A stretch of 39,575 nt of DNA from Novosphingobium aureum. Lineage in GTDB: Bacteria > Pseudomonadota > Alphaproteobacteria > Sphingomonadales > Sphingomonadaceae. Made by a program: the position numbers and the translations under genes. Position 1 is the first letter of the stretch, and the number at the start of each line of letters is the position of its first letter. The DNA is taken from the NCBI RefSeq assembly GCF_015865035.1, contig NZ_JADZGI010000008.1:1-39575 (forward strand). Direction: 5' to 3'. Under the pieces are notes generated by a model. That model was given only the letters and a program-made list of their open reading frames with translations. It was not told the origin of the DNA and made no database searches. Positions 13,598 through 21,698 of this stretch are shown one piece after another.

Positions 13598-16360
13598 ATG
13601 GTAACCACGGCCAAGAACAGCGGACGAGACGGTGAGAGGGGCCCGGGCGACTGGCAGGACGCGATCACGCGCGCGCGGGCATATTCGCCCTTCCTCACCC
13701 GCCTGCTCGACAAGCAGCCCGACCTCGAAGCGCTGCTGCGCGAAGGCAAGGGCGAAGAGGCTCTGGCCCATGCGGCAAGCGCGGGCGCGGGCGCGAGCGA
13801 GGTGGGAACCGCGCTCAGGCGCGAGCGCGCGGCGCTCGCCCTCACGCTCGCCATAGGCGATCTCGCCGGGGCCTTCCCGCTGCTCAAGGTCACCGGCGCG
13901 CTGTCCGCATTCGCCGACCGGGCGCTCGATGCCGCGATCCACGAGGGCATCCGCCGCCGCGTCCCCGACTACGAGCCGGGCCGCGACCCTTCCGGCTTCA
14001 TCGCGCTGGCCTTGGGCAAGCACGGGGCGCTCGAACTCAACTACAGCTCGGACATCGATCCGATCCTGCTGTTCGACCCTGCCGTGCTGCCGCGCCGCGA
14101 GCGCGACGAGCCGGGAGAGGCCGCGCAGCGCGTGGCCCGCGCAGTGGTCGAGACGCTCTCGCGGGTCAACGAGGAGGGCTACGTCTTTCGCGTCGACCTG
14201 CGCCTGCGCCCGGCCTCGGAGGTCAGCCCGCTGGCGATCCCCGTCGGCGCGGCGCTGACCCATTACGAAAGCTCCGCGCTGACCTGGGAGCGCGCCGCCT
14301 TCATCCGCGCGCGTGCCTGTGCCGGCGATATCGATGCGGGCGAGGCCTTCCTTGCCGCGATCCGTCCCTTTGTCTGGCGTCGCAGCCTCGATTTCGGCGC
14401 GATTGCCGAGATCGGACGACTGACCGCGCAGATCCGCGCCAGCACCCGTGGCAGCCCCGAGGTCGGACCCGGCTTCGATCTCAAGAAGGGGCGCGGCGGC
14501 ATTCGCGAGATCGAGTTCTACGCCCAGACGCACCAGCTCATCCATGCCGGGCGCAACCCTGCGCTGCGCCTGCGCGGCACGCGCGCGACGCTCGATGCGC
14601 TCGCCGCAGTCGGGCTCGTCGATCCCGCCGAGGCGCAGCTGCTCGGCGAGAGCTACGACCGCTTGCGCCAGGTCGAGCACCGCTTGCAGATGGTGCAGGA
14701 CCACCAGACGCATTCGCTGCCCGAGACGGCGGACGCGATCGACGCCGTCGCGCGGCTCGACGGGCTGCCCGACGGCAAGACGCTGCTCGAGGAACTGCGC
14801 GCGATCACCGAGTCCGTCGGCTCGCGCTACGACACGCTGATCATGGCAAACGTGCCGCAAGGCGCTCCCGCCGCGACGCCGATGCCGAGCCAGACGAGCC
14901 TGCGCGAGCAGCTCGAGGACCTGGGCTTCGAGGAACCCGAGGCACTCGCCGCGCGCATCGACGGCTGGCTTTCGGGCCGCATGCGCGCGCTTCGCAGCGA
15001 TGCCGCGCGCGCCGCCTTCGAGGCGATCCGCCCCGACCTGCTCGCCGCCCTCGCCGCTGCGCCCGAACCCGAGCGTGCGCTTGCCCGCTGGGAGCAGCTG
15101 CTCGGCAACCTGCCGAGCGCGATCAACCTGTTCCGCCTGCTCGAGGCGCGCCCGGGCCTGCTCGACCTGCTCGCGCGCATCCTCAGCCTCGCCCCGCCGC
15201 TCGCCGACACGCTCGCGCGCCGCGCCGACATGCTCGATCCGCTGATCGATGCCAGCGCGTTCGACCTGCCGGGCACTCTCGAGGAAATCGAGGCCGACCT
15301 CGCGCGCACCGAGCCGGGCGGCGACTACGAGCGGCTGCTCGACACGGTGCGGCGGCGCGTGGGCGAGATGCGCTTTCGCCTCGGCGTCCAGCTGATCGAG
15401 GGCGCCAACGACCCGCTCGCGATCGGCCACGCGCTCGCCCGCATCGCCGAGGCCGCCAATGCCGTGCTGACCCGCGCGACGATCGCCCAGTTCCGCGAAA
15501 AGCACGGCGAGGTGCCCGGCAGCGAATTGCTGGTACTCGGCCTCGGGCGCTTCGGCGGCGACGTGCTGACCCATGCCTCGGACCTCGACCTGGTCTATCT
15601 CTTCACCGGCGATGCCGGGAGCGAGTCGGACGGAGCCCGCCCGCTCGGCGCCACGCTCTACTTCAACCGCCTCTCGCAGCGCGCCATCGCCGCGCTCTCG
15701 GTGCCGACCGCAGAAGGCGCGCTCTACGAAGTCGACACGCGACTGCGCCCCTCGGGCGCGCAGGGGCCGCCCGCCGCCTCGCTCGAAAGCTTCGCGCGCT
15801 ATCAGGCGGAACAGGCCTGGACCTGGGAGCACATGGCGCTGTGCCGCGCGCGTCCCCTGTTCGGTTCGCAGGCCGGGCGTGCCGCGCTCGCCGAGGAGGT
15901 GCGCAAGGTCCTGCTCCACGAGCGCGACCCGGCAAAGCTGCGCGAAGACGTGCTCGAGATGCGCGCCAAGATGGCCGACCACAAGCCCGCAAAAGGCCCG
16001 CTCGACGTCAAGCTGTCGCGCGGCGGGCTGGTCGACCTCGAGTTCATCGTGCACTTCGTGCAGCTGCGCGAAGGCGCCGGGCTCGATCCCGACTTGGGCC
16101 AGGCGATCGCACAGCTTGCCGAAATGGGGCTCGTCGATCCGGCGCTGGCGCCGGCGCACGACACGCTGACCCGCTTTCTTGTCGCCGCGCGGCTGCTCGC
16201 CCCCGATTCGGCCATCCCCAACCCGTCCGCATGCATGGCGCTCGTGCGCGCATGTGGCTATGGCGACTGGCAAGACCTTGAACGCGCCCTCGCTAGCGCC
16301 CGCGCCGACGTCGCGCGGGCCTGGCAGGGCACCTTCGACGAACGACTGGAGACAGATTGA
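13598..16360 (+). CDS. glnE: Bifunctional glutamine synthetase adenylyltransferase/adenylyl-removing enzyme
   Basis: The product attaches AMP to glutamine synthetase or removes it, tuning nitrogen assimilation. Two nucleotidyltransferase domains are visible: the N-terminal one with GKHGALELNYSSDIDPILLF and the C-terminal one with GLGRFGGDVLTHASDLDLVY. A linker region lies between them and helical segments after each (KKGRGGIREIEFYAQ, LSRGGLVDLEFIVHF). ATG 13598 (920 residues) is used because an AGGG site lies seven bases upstream; the open frame extends another 50 codons but without family character. Its TGA overlaps the bcp ATG. Normal length for alphaproteobacterial GlnE. Confidence 0.96.
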   Translation: MVTTAKNSGRDGERGPGDWQDAITRARAYSPFLTRLLDKQPDLEALLREGKGEEALAHAASAGAGASEVGTALRRERAALALTLAIGDLAGAFPLLKVTGALSAFADRALDAAIHEGIRRRVPDYEPGRDPSGFIALALGKHGALELNYSSDIDPILLFDPAVLPRRERDEPGEAAQRVARAVVETLSRVNEEGYVFRVDLRLRPASEVSPLAIPVGAALTHYESSALTWERAAFIRARACAGDIDAGEAFLAAIRPFVWRRSLDFGAIAEIGRLTAQIRASTRGSPEVGPGFDLKKGRGGIREIEFYAQTHQLIHAGRNPALRLRGTRATLDALAAVGLVDPAEAQLLGESYDRLRQVEHRLQMVQDHQTHSLPETADAIDAVARLDGLPDGKTLLEELRAITESVGSRYDTLIMANVPQGAPAATPMPSQTSLREQLEDLGFEEPEALAARIDGWLSGRMRALRSDAARAAFEAIRPDLLAALAAAPEPERALARWEQLLGNLPSAINLFRLLEARPGLLDLLARILSLAPPLADTLARRADMLDPLIDASAFDLPGTLEEIEADLARTEPGGDYERLLDTVRRRVGEMRFRLGVQLIEGANDPLAIGHALARIAEAANAVLTRATIAQFREKHGEVPGSELLVLGLGRFGGDVLTHASDLDLVYLFTGDAGSESDGARPLGATLYFNRLSQRAIAALSVPTAEGALYEVDTRLRPSGAQGPPAASLESFARYQAEQAWTWEHMALCRARPLFGSQAGRAALAEEVRKVLLHERDPAKLREDVLEMRAKMADHKPAKGPLDVKLSRGGLVDLEFIVHFVQLREGAGLDPDLGQAIAQLAEMGLVDPALAPAHDTLTRFLVAARLLAPDSAIPNPSACMALVRACGYGDWQDLERALASARADVARAWQGTFDERLETD

Positions 16361-16833
16361 TGAGCGCATTTCCCGAGGTGGGCGACACCTTCCCCGACAT
16401 CGCCATGGAAACCCCCGATGGCGGCAGCGTGAAGGCGTCCGACTTTGCCGGGCGCAAGCTGGTGGTGTTCTTCTATCCCAAGGACAACACGCCCGGCTGC
16501 ACCACCGAGAACATCGATTTCTCAGGCCTCAAAGACCAGTTCGATGCTGCGGGCGTCTCGCTGCTCGGCGTCAGCAAGGATTCGGCGAAAAAGCACCAGA
16601 ACTTCATCGCCAAGCATGACCTGAAGGCACCGCTCGCGAGCGACGCCGAAGAGAACGGGCTGTCCGACGCGCTCGGCATCTGGACCGAGAAGCAGAACTA
16701 CGGGCGCACTTACATGGGCATGGTGCGCACGACCTACCTCGTCGATGCCGAGGGCAAGATCGCGCAGGTGTGGAACAAGGTGAAGGTCAAGGGCCACGCC
16801 GAAGCCGTGCTGGAGGCCGCCAAGGCGCTCTGA
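16360..16833 (+). CDS. bcp: Thioredoxin-dependent thiol peroxidase (peroxiredoxin Q/Bcp)
   Basis: The 157-residue protein reduces hydroperoxides with a peroxidatic cysteine in FFYPKDNTPGCTTENIDFS. The typical resolving cysteine five residues later is absent (Ile-Asp instead), and no other cysteine is present, so it is a 1-Cys-type Bcp needing an external thiol. The remainder (WNKVKVKGHAEAVLEAAKAL) is standard. ATG 16360 overlaps the last base of the glnE stop, so the genes are coupled. It is followed within three bases by the DUF455 gene. Confidence 0.93.
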   Translation: MSAFPEVGDTFPDIAMETPDGGSVKASDFAGRKLVVFFYPKDNTPGCTTENIDFSGLKDQFDAAGVSLLGVSKDSAKKHQNFIAKHDLKAPLASDAEENGLSDALGIWTEKQNYGRTYMGMVRTTYLVDAEGKIAQVWNKVKVKGHAEAVLEAAKAL

Positions 16834-16835
16834 GC

Positions 16836-17669
16836 ATGAGCCAGACGATAACCGGTGATGTGAACGAGGCCGGCGAGACCGGCCAGAGCGTTGCTGCGGC
16901 AATCCGCGCCGCGCTGCTCGAGAGCGATCCCCATGCCAAGGTGATGGCCACACGCCGGGTCGCGCGCGACTGGCGGCTCGGGCGCCTCGCGCACGTCTTC
17001 GACGTCGCCATGCCCGACGAGCCCGGACGGCCCGAAACGCCCGAGCTGCTTCCCCCCAATCGCATGCCCAAGCGCGGCAAGGCCGGGTCCGAGCGCGGAC
17101 GCATCGCGCTGTGGCACGCCATCGCACATATCGAGTTCGTCGCCATCGACCTCGCACTCGACATGGCCGGACGCTTCGGGGCCGGGATGGACCGGCAATT
17201 CGTCGACGATTTCCTCTCGGTCGCGGCCGACGAGGCCATCCACTTCGCGCTGCTCGACCGGCACTTGCGCAAGAGCGGGTCGCATTACGGCGCACTGCCC
17301 GCGCACAATGGCCTGTGGGATGCCGCGAGCGAGACCCGACACGACGTCGCGGCACGCCTCGCGGTCGTCCCGATGGTGCTCGAGGCACGCGGGCTCGACG
17401 TCACACCCGCGACCATCGAGCGCGCCCGCGCGGTGGGCGATCCGGCAGGCGCGCGCATCCTCGAGCGAATCCTTGACGACGAGATTCGCCACGTCCGTTT
17501 TGGCGCAAATCATTTCGCCGCAACGGCTGAGCGACTCGGGAAAGAACCTGTTAACCTTTGGAAAACCCTGGTTTCCCGCCACTTTCGCGGGACCGTTAAG
17601 CCACCGTTCAACGACTCGGCGCGCTCCGCTGCCGGTTTACCGCTCGGGCTCTATGCCGGGGTTGCTTGA
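16836..17669 (+). CDS. DUF455 ferritin-like di-iron domain protein
   Basis: The 277-residue protein has the ferritin-like four-helix pattern with carboxylate/histidine ligands: LWHAIAHIEFVAIDLALDM, SVAADEAIHFALLDRHL and ERILDDEIRHVRFGANHF. DUF455 proteins are relatives of the tRNA-hydroxylase MiaE; their substrate is generally unknown. ATG 16836 lies three bases after the bcp stop, making glnE-bcp-DUF455 one operon. No signal peptide is seen, so it is cytoplasmic. Confidence 0.88.
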   Translation: MSQTITGDVNEAGETGQSVAAAIRAALLESDPHAKVMATRRVARDWRLGRLAHVFDVAMPDEPGRPETPELLPPNRMPKRGKAGSERGRIALWHAIAHIEFVAIDLALDMAGRFGAGMDRQFVDDFLSVAADEAIHFALLDRHLRKSGSHYGALPAHNGLWDAASETRHDVAARLAVVPMVLEARGLDVTPATIERARAVGDPAGARILERILDDEIRHVRFGANHFAATAERLGKEPVNLWKTLVSRHFRGTVKPPFNDSARSAAGLPLGLYAGVA

Positions 17670-17825
17670 TTAACTTTCGCAGGCATAGTTCAACAACACG
17701 AGACGGCGGGGGGTTCCGACCATCTCAGAAAAACATGATGTCGCGCGCATGCCATTGTCCGTGCCGCGGCCGGGTTGAACAACGCAGAACCCTTCGGGGC
17801 TCCGGCGGAAAGCAAGGTATTGCGA

Positions 17826-18539
17826 GTGGTCGTAACGAATAAAATCGCCAAGGTCCGCGCAGTCGCCGGAGCCTTTATCGCCGCCGGCCTCACCATTGCC
17901 GCGCATCCGGCCATGGCCAATAGCGCTGCGGCATCGGCAGACATCTCCGCTCCGCTGCGCGCCGCACAGTCGGCAGGCCAGTCTGCTTCGGGCGCCGAGG
18001 ACGAGAAGTTCCGCCAGCTGTTCAGCACCTGGCAGAACTTCGAGGAAACCGGCCTCGCCGCCGCCCGCCCCAAGACCGAAGCCGGCAGCGCAGGATCGAT
18101 TGCCCCCGTCTCGATCCCCTCGCGCAACCCGCTCGACAATGCACGCCTGACCAGCGACTTCGGCATGCGCACGCATCCGATCCTCGGTCGCCGCGCCGGC
18201 CACAAGGGCGTCGACCTCGCCGCCCCGACCGGCACCCCGGTCTATGCCCCGGCGGACGGCGTCATCAGCCGCGCCTCGGCCTTCGGCTCCTACGGCCTCT
18301 ACATCTCGATCGAGCACGGCGGCGAACTCCAGACCCGCTACGGTCACCTTTCGCGCCTCAACGTCGCCGACGGCCAGGTCGTCCACAAGGGCGAACTGAT
18401 CGGCTTCGTCGGCTCGACCGGCCGCTCGACCGGTCCGCACCTGCACTACGAAGTCCGCGTCGACGGTGCTGCGGTCAACCCGATCCCCTACATGCAGTCG
18501 GGCATCGCCGCTGCCGAGGGCGATGCGAAGGGCGGCTGA
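17826..18539 (+). CDS. M23-family (LytM-type) peptidoglycan metallopeptidase, secreted
   Basis: GTG 17826 has AAGG eight bases upstream and gives a clean signal peptide (KIAKVRAVAGAFIAAGLTIA then AHPAMA cleavage region). In-frame TTG codons at 17775 and 17820 are alternatives. The LytM core shows MRTHPILGRRAGHKGVDLAA (HxxxD zinc ligands), PADGVISRASAFGSYGLYI, and HLHYEVRVDG (HxH). Such enzymes cut or scaffold peptidoglycan cross-links in the periplasm. About 237 residues, normal for small M23 proteins. A strong terminator follows directly. Confidence 0.92.
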   Translation: MVVTNKIAKVRAVAGAFIAAGLTIAAHPAMANSAAASADISAPLRAAQSAGQSASGAEDEKFRQLFSTWQNFEETGLAAARPKTEAGSAGSIAPVSIPSRNPLDNARLTSDFGMRTHPILGRRAGHKGVDLAAPTGTPVYAPADGVISRASAFGSYGLYISIEHGGELQTRYGHLSRLNVADGQVVHKGELIGFVGSTGRSTGPHLHYEVRVDGAAVNPIPYMQSGIAAAEGDAKGG

Positions 18540-18560
18540 TCCGCTCTCATATCAGGACAA

Positions 18561-18597
18561 GAAAAAGGCGGCCTCGCAAGGGCCGCCTTTTTCTTTG
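18561..18597. terminator. Strong intrinsic terminator after the M23 peptidase gene
   Basis: GAAAAAGGCGGCC (18561-18573) and GGCCGCCTTTTTC (18581-18593) form a perfect 13-pair stem with a 7-base loop, followed by TTT. The A-rich left flank lets it work for the convergent ArsR transcript too. Confidence 0.95.
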
Positions 18598-18653
18598 GGT
18601 CACGACAGACGGACAGTCAGGTTCGCCTGATCAGCCAGAATGGGACTGACACA

Positions 18654-19118
18654 TCAAGGCCGATCCATGCGCGCGAACACGGCGGCGCCGCCCCGTCTGC
18701 GCCCGGGCGCGTCTGCGTCACCCGAAGCGGCGGGCGAAGAGGCTGGCGCGGGTGCGGGTGCGGGCAGCTCTGCCATGGCTTCGGGCGGCGCGACATCGCC
18801 CGCCATCTTGCTCACCATCTCGCGACGGAAGTCGGCAGGACAGATCAGCTGGAACGCGCCGCAGACCTGCGCCAGAGCGCTGTTCTCGACCTCGTAGAAG
18901 ACCAGCTTGGCCTCGCGCCGCGCGGTAACGAGCCCGGCATTGCGCAGGACCGAGAGCTGCTGCGAAAGCGTGGGCTGGCCGATGCCGGTCAGCGCCTCGA
19001 TCTCGCCGACATTGCGCTCGCCCTGCGCGACGCAGCACAGGATCGCATAACGCAACGGATGACCGATGGCCTTGATCAGGTCGATCGGCGCTTCGGCCAT
19101 CGCGGGTGCCTCGGCCAT
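18654..19118 (-). CDS. ArsR-family repressor of the BigR/SqrR (sulfide/persulfide-sensing) type
   Basis: The 154-residue protein has the winged-helix core AIGHPLRYAILCCVAQGERN, then GIGQPTLSQQLSVLRNAGLV and AKLVFYEVENSAL. Cysteines at 28/29 (helix 2) and 93 (LICPADF, last helix) are about 65 residues apart, the spacing of the two cysteines that form a tetrasulfide or disulfide in SqrR/BigR; metal-site ArsR motifs are absent. After residue 105 comes a Pro/Ala-rich low-complexity tail of some 45 residues not usual in the family. Its ATG overlaps the peroxiredoxin stop. Predicted target: the AT-rich dyads at 19787-19817 controlling the divergent sulfide genes. Derepression by persulfide is inferred. 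Confidence 0.85.
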   Translation of the reverse strand: MAEAPAMAEAPIDLIKAIGHPLRYAILCCVAQGERNVGEIEALTGIGQPTLSQQLSVLRNAGLVTARREAKLVFYEVENSALAQVCGAFQLICPADFRREMVSKMAGDVAPPEAMAELPAPAPAPASSPAASGDADAPGRRRGGAAVFARMDRP

Positions 19119-19753
19119 CAGCCCTGCTCCTTGAGGAACCAGCGCACCGGGTTCTCGGCGGCGAGCACGCTGTCGAGCGTCGGCTCGGGATGCGCGAAGA
19201 GCGCATCGCCCGGCTGCCAGCCTTCGGGGGGAAGTCCCTTGCCCCCATCCGCGGCCTGGAGCGCAGTGACGATGCGCACGATCTCGTCGACCGAACGGCC
19301 GATCTCGACCGGGTAGCTGACGATGGCGCGCACGACCTGCGCCGGATCGATCACGAAGACGGTGCGCACCGCTCCGGCATCGCCAGCCTCGCGCGAGACC
19401 ATGCCGTAGGCGCGGCCGATGACGAGGGTCGGATCCTCGACGATGGGGAAGCGCACCTCAACTCCATAATGATCCCGAATTGCGCGAACCCATGCGAAGT
19501 GCGCATAGAGGCTGTCGATGGAGAGCGCCATGAGCGCGCAGTCCAGCGAGTCGAAGCGCTGCGCAGCCTGCGCGAAGGCGACGAACTCGGAGGTGCATAC
19601 CGGGGTGAAATCGGCCGGGTGCGAGAAGAACACCAGCCAGCGACCGGCGAAATCCGTCATCTCGATCGGACCTGTGGTGCTGCGGGCACGGAAGGAAGGT
19701 GCGGCATCGCCGATGCGCAAGGGACAGCAATGCTGGCGGGTATCTTCATCCAT
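19118..19753 (-). CDS. 1-Cys peroxiredoxin (Prx6 family)
   Basis: ATG 19753 has AGGGA eight bases upstream and gives 211 residues. The active-site segment is FFSHPADFTPVCTSEFVAFA with peroxidatic Cys about residue 53. The C-terminal extension PPEGWQPGDALFAHPEPT is characteristic of the Prx6 subgroup. A vicinal CysCys pair sits at residues 9-10. It reduces peroxides and possibly organic hydroperoxides or persulfides. It is the first gene of a two-gene unit, with the sulfide-type ArsR repressor overlapping its stop, and is divergent from persulfide dioxygenase, so it is probably induced by the same signal. Confidence 0.9.
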   Translation of the reverse strand: MDEDTRQHCCPLRIGDAAPSFRARSTTGPIEMTDFAGRWLVFFSHPADFTPVCTSEFVAFAQAAQRFDSLDCALMALSIDSLYAHFAWVRAIRDHYGVEVRFPIVEDPTLVIGRAYGMVSREAGDAGAVRTVFVIDPAQVVRAIVSYPVEIGRSVDEIVRIVTALQAADGGKGLPPEGWQPGDALFAHPEPTLDSVLAAENPVRWFLKEQG

Positions 19754-19780
19754 AGCGAATTCCCTAGCCGAGATTTGGCC

Positions 19781-19817
19781 TTGACGCAATTAATTTCATA
19801 ATTACATTAATTGAAAT
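19781..19817. promoter_or_regulatory. Divergent promoter with two overlapping AT-rich dyads (candidate BigR/SqrR-type operator)
   Basis: CAATTAAT (19787-19794) and ATTAATTG (19806-19813) are perfect inverted repeats. ATTTCA (19793-19798) and TGAAAT (19812-19817) form a second dyad offset by five bases. On the plus strand TTGACG (19781-19786) and TACATT (19803-19808) make a plausible -35/-10 pair with 16-base spacing, so a repressor bound to the dyads would cover the promoter. The region is conspicuously AT-rich in high-GC surroundings. BigR-type repressors are known to bind AT-rich palindromes. Confidence 0.65.
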
Positions 19818-19831
19818 CAGGAGGCCCAGAC

Positions 19832-20773
19832 ATGACCGATTCCAACGCCAGTCCAGACGCCCTTTCGCGCGCCACGGCCATCGTCGAGGCAGCTGCGACG
19901 GATGCGGCAAAGCGCCCCACGATCGCCGGATTTTTCGACGAAGCGACCAACACTGTCACTTATGTGGTGCACGATCCGCAGACTTGCGAGGCCGCGATCA
20001 TCGATTCGGTGCTCGACTACGATGCCGCCGCCGGGCGCACCTCGCACGCATCCGCGGAACGCGTGGTCGAGTACGTCAATTCGAAAAATCTGCAAGTCAT
20101 CTGGCACATCGAGACTCACGCCCACGCCGACCACTTGTCGGCAGCGCCCTATCTGCAGGAAAAGCTGGGCGGCAAGCTCGCCATCGGCCAGCAGATCACG
20201 CTAGTCCAGAACGTGTTCGGCAAGATCTTCAACGAGGGCACCGAGTTCGAGCGCGACGGTTCGCAGTTCGACCACCTCTTCGCGGATGGCGAGACCTTCT
20301 CCATCGGCACGCTCGAAGGTGTCGCGCTGCACGTGCCCGGGCACACCCCCGCGGACATGGCCTTCGTCATTGGCGATGCCGCCTTCGTGGGCGACACGAT
20401 CTTCATGCCGGACTACGGCACCGCGCGCGCCGACTTCCCCGGTGGCGATGCGCGCCAGCTGTTCCGCTCGATCCGCCGCCTGCTCTCGCTCCCGCGCGAG
20501 ACGCGCCTGTTCCTGTGCCACGACTACAAGGCACCGGGACGCGACGACTACGCCTGGGAGACCACCGTCGGCCAGCAGCGCGACGGCAACGTCCACGTAC
20601 GCGACGGCATCAGCGAGGACGACTTCGTCGAGATGCGCACCAGCCGCGATGCCACGCTCGGCATGCCCAAGCTGATCCTGCCCTCGGTCCAGATCAATAT
20701 TCGCGGCGGGCACCTGCCCGACCCCGAAGACAACGGGGTCAGCTACATCAAGATTCCCGTCAACGCACTCTAA
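19832..20773 (+). CDS. blh: Persulfide dioxygenase-like MBL-fold protein (Blh/ETHE1 type)
   Basis: The 313-residue protein has the metallo-beta-lactamase fold with THAHADHLSA (HxHxDH, residues 95-101), VPGHTPADM (His 171), VGDTIFMPDYGTARADFPGG (metal Asp plus the ARADFPGG signature of persulfide dioxygenases) and LCHDYKAPGRDDYAWET. It should oxidise glutathione persulfide to sulfite and glutathione using a single Fe(II). ATG 19832 has a strong AGGAGG site eight bases upstream. It is the first gene of the plus-strand sulfide operon and lies directly behind the operator region. Bacterial Blh is the known BigR target. Confidence 0.93.
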   Translation: MTDSNASPDALSRATAIVEAAATDAAKRPTIAGFFDEATNTVTYVVHDPQTCEAAIIDSVLDYDAAAGRTSHASAERVVEYVNSKNLQVIWHIETHAHADHLSAAPYLQEKLGGKLAIGQQITLVQNVFGKIFNEGTEFERDGSQFDHLFADGETFSIGTLEGVALHVPGHTPADMAFVIGDAAFVGDTIFMPDYGTARADFPGGDARQLFRSIRRLLSLPRETRLFLCHDYKAPGRDDYAWETTVGQQRDGNVHVRDGISEDDFVEMRTSRDATLGMPKLILPSVQINIRGGHLPDPEDNGVSYIKIPVNAL

Positions 20774-20795
20774 CGCAAAGCAGAAAGTCCTTCGG

Positions 20796-21248
20796 ATGTT
20801 CGCCTGGTTCAACGAGACCTTCCCCCACGCCCAGCCGCTCCAGGGCCTGATCGGCGGCATCATGATCGGCCTTGCCGGTTCGGTGATGCTGCTGGGCGCC
20901 GGGCGCATTGCCGGGATCAGCGGCATGGCCGCGCGCACGCTCGGTCTGACCAAGGGCGCGCCCTGGCCGCTCGCCGCGCTGTTCATCGCCGGAATCCCCC
21001 TCGGCGCGCTGATCGTGGCTGCGGTCATGGGCGGCATTCCCGCCCGCTTCCCCACCTCGCTGACGCTGCTCGCGGTCGCAGGGGTGATCACCGGCGTGGG
21101 CACCCGACTCGGCAGCGGCTGCACCAGCGGCCACGGCGTCTGCGGCCTCTCGCGCCTTTCGCCACGCTCGATCGTCGCCACGCTCAGCTTCATGGGCGCG
21201 GGAATGATCACCGTCGCCATCGTCAACGCCATGGGAGGGGGCTGGTAA
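20796..21248 (+). CDS. YeeE/YedE-family sulfur transporter, first half
   Basis: The 150-residue membrane protein has about four spans and the conserved motif GSGCTSGHGVCGLSRLSP (Cys 109 and Cys 116). In characterised YeeE/YedE proteins such cysteines line a pore that passes thiosulfate or related sulfur compounds. It is one of a pair of half-size proteins, the second starting two bases after its stop, comparable to PmpA/PmpB. It lies between persulfide dioxygenase and the sulfide:quinone reductase fusion, consistent with import or export of a sulfane-sulfur species. Confidence 0.9.
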   Translation: MFAWFNETFPHAQPLQGLIGGIMIGLAGSVMLLGAGRIAGISGMAARTLGLTKGAPWPLAALFIAGIPLGALIVAAVMGGIPARFPTSLTLLAVAGVITGVGTRLGSGCTSGHGVCGLSRLSPRSIVATLSFMGAGMITVAIVNAMGGGW

Positions 21249-21249
21249 G

Positions 21250-21666
21250 ATGCGCAGTGTCATCGGACTCGTCTCGGGCCTGCTGTTCGGCGCCGGCCTT
21301 GCCCTCTCGGGCATGATGGACCCCGCCCGCGTGCGCGGCTTCCTCGATGTCGCAGGCAACTGGGACCCGACCCTTGCCTTCGTCATGGGCGGCGCAGTGA
21401 TGGTGATGAGCATTGCCTGGCTGATCCAGCGCCGCATGCACAGCCCTGCCGCCTGCGAGGAATTCTCGCTGCCCGGCACCCGTCTCATCGACGCCAGGCT
21501 GATCGGCGGCGGCGCGCTGTTCGGCGTGGGCTGGGGCCTTGGCGGCCTGTGCCCGGGCCCGGCGATCGCCTCGGTCCTGTTTCACCCCCTCGCTGCGGGC
21601 ACCTTCGTCCTCGCCATGCTCGCCGGCATGGTCGCCTTCCGCATCTTCGAGACGATGCGCAGCTAA
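21250..21666 (+). CDS. YeeE/YedE-family sulfur transporter, second half
   Basis: This 138-residue membrane protein begins MRSVIGLVSGLLFGAGLALS, a repeat of the YeeE fold, and carries WGLGGLCPGPAIAS with conserved Cys 101. It matches the second partner of split YeeE/YedE pairs; together the two halves equal one full-length transporter with internal pseudosymmetry. The start follows the first half by one intervening base after its stop codon, indicating coupled synthesis and probable heteromer formation. The transported species is not known. Confidence 0.9.
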   Translation: MRSVIGLVSGLLFGAGLALSGMMDPARVRGFLDVAGNWDPTLAFVMGGAVMVMSIAWLIQRRMHSPAACEEFSLPGTRLIDARLIGGGALFGVGWGLGGLCPGPAIASVLFHPLAAGTFVLAMLAGMVAFRIFETMRS

Positions 21667-21698
21667 CGCCCCCCAAAGCCAATAATCGGAGAAGCCGG

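Noticed and set aside
13517..16369. Long open frame of about 950 codons antisense to glnE
   Set aside because: It is the third-position shadow of glnE in high-GC DNA: composition is Arg/Ala/Gly/His-rich with no recognisable domain, while the plus strand encodes clear GlnE motifs.
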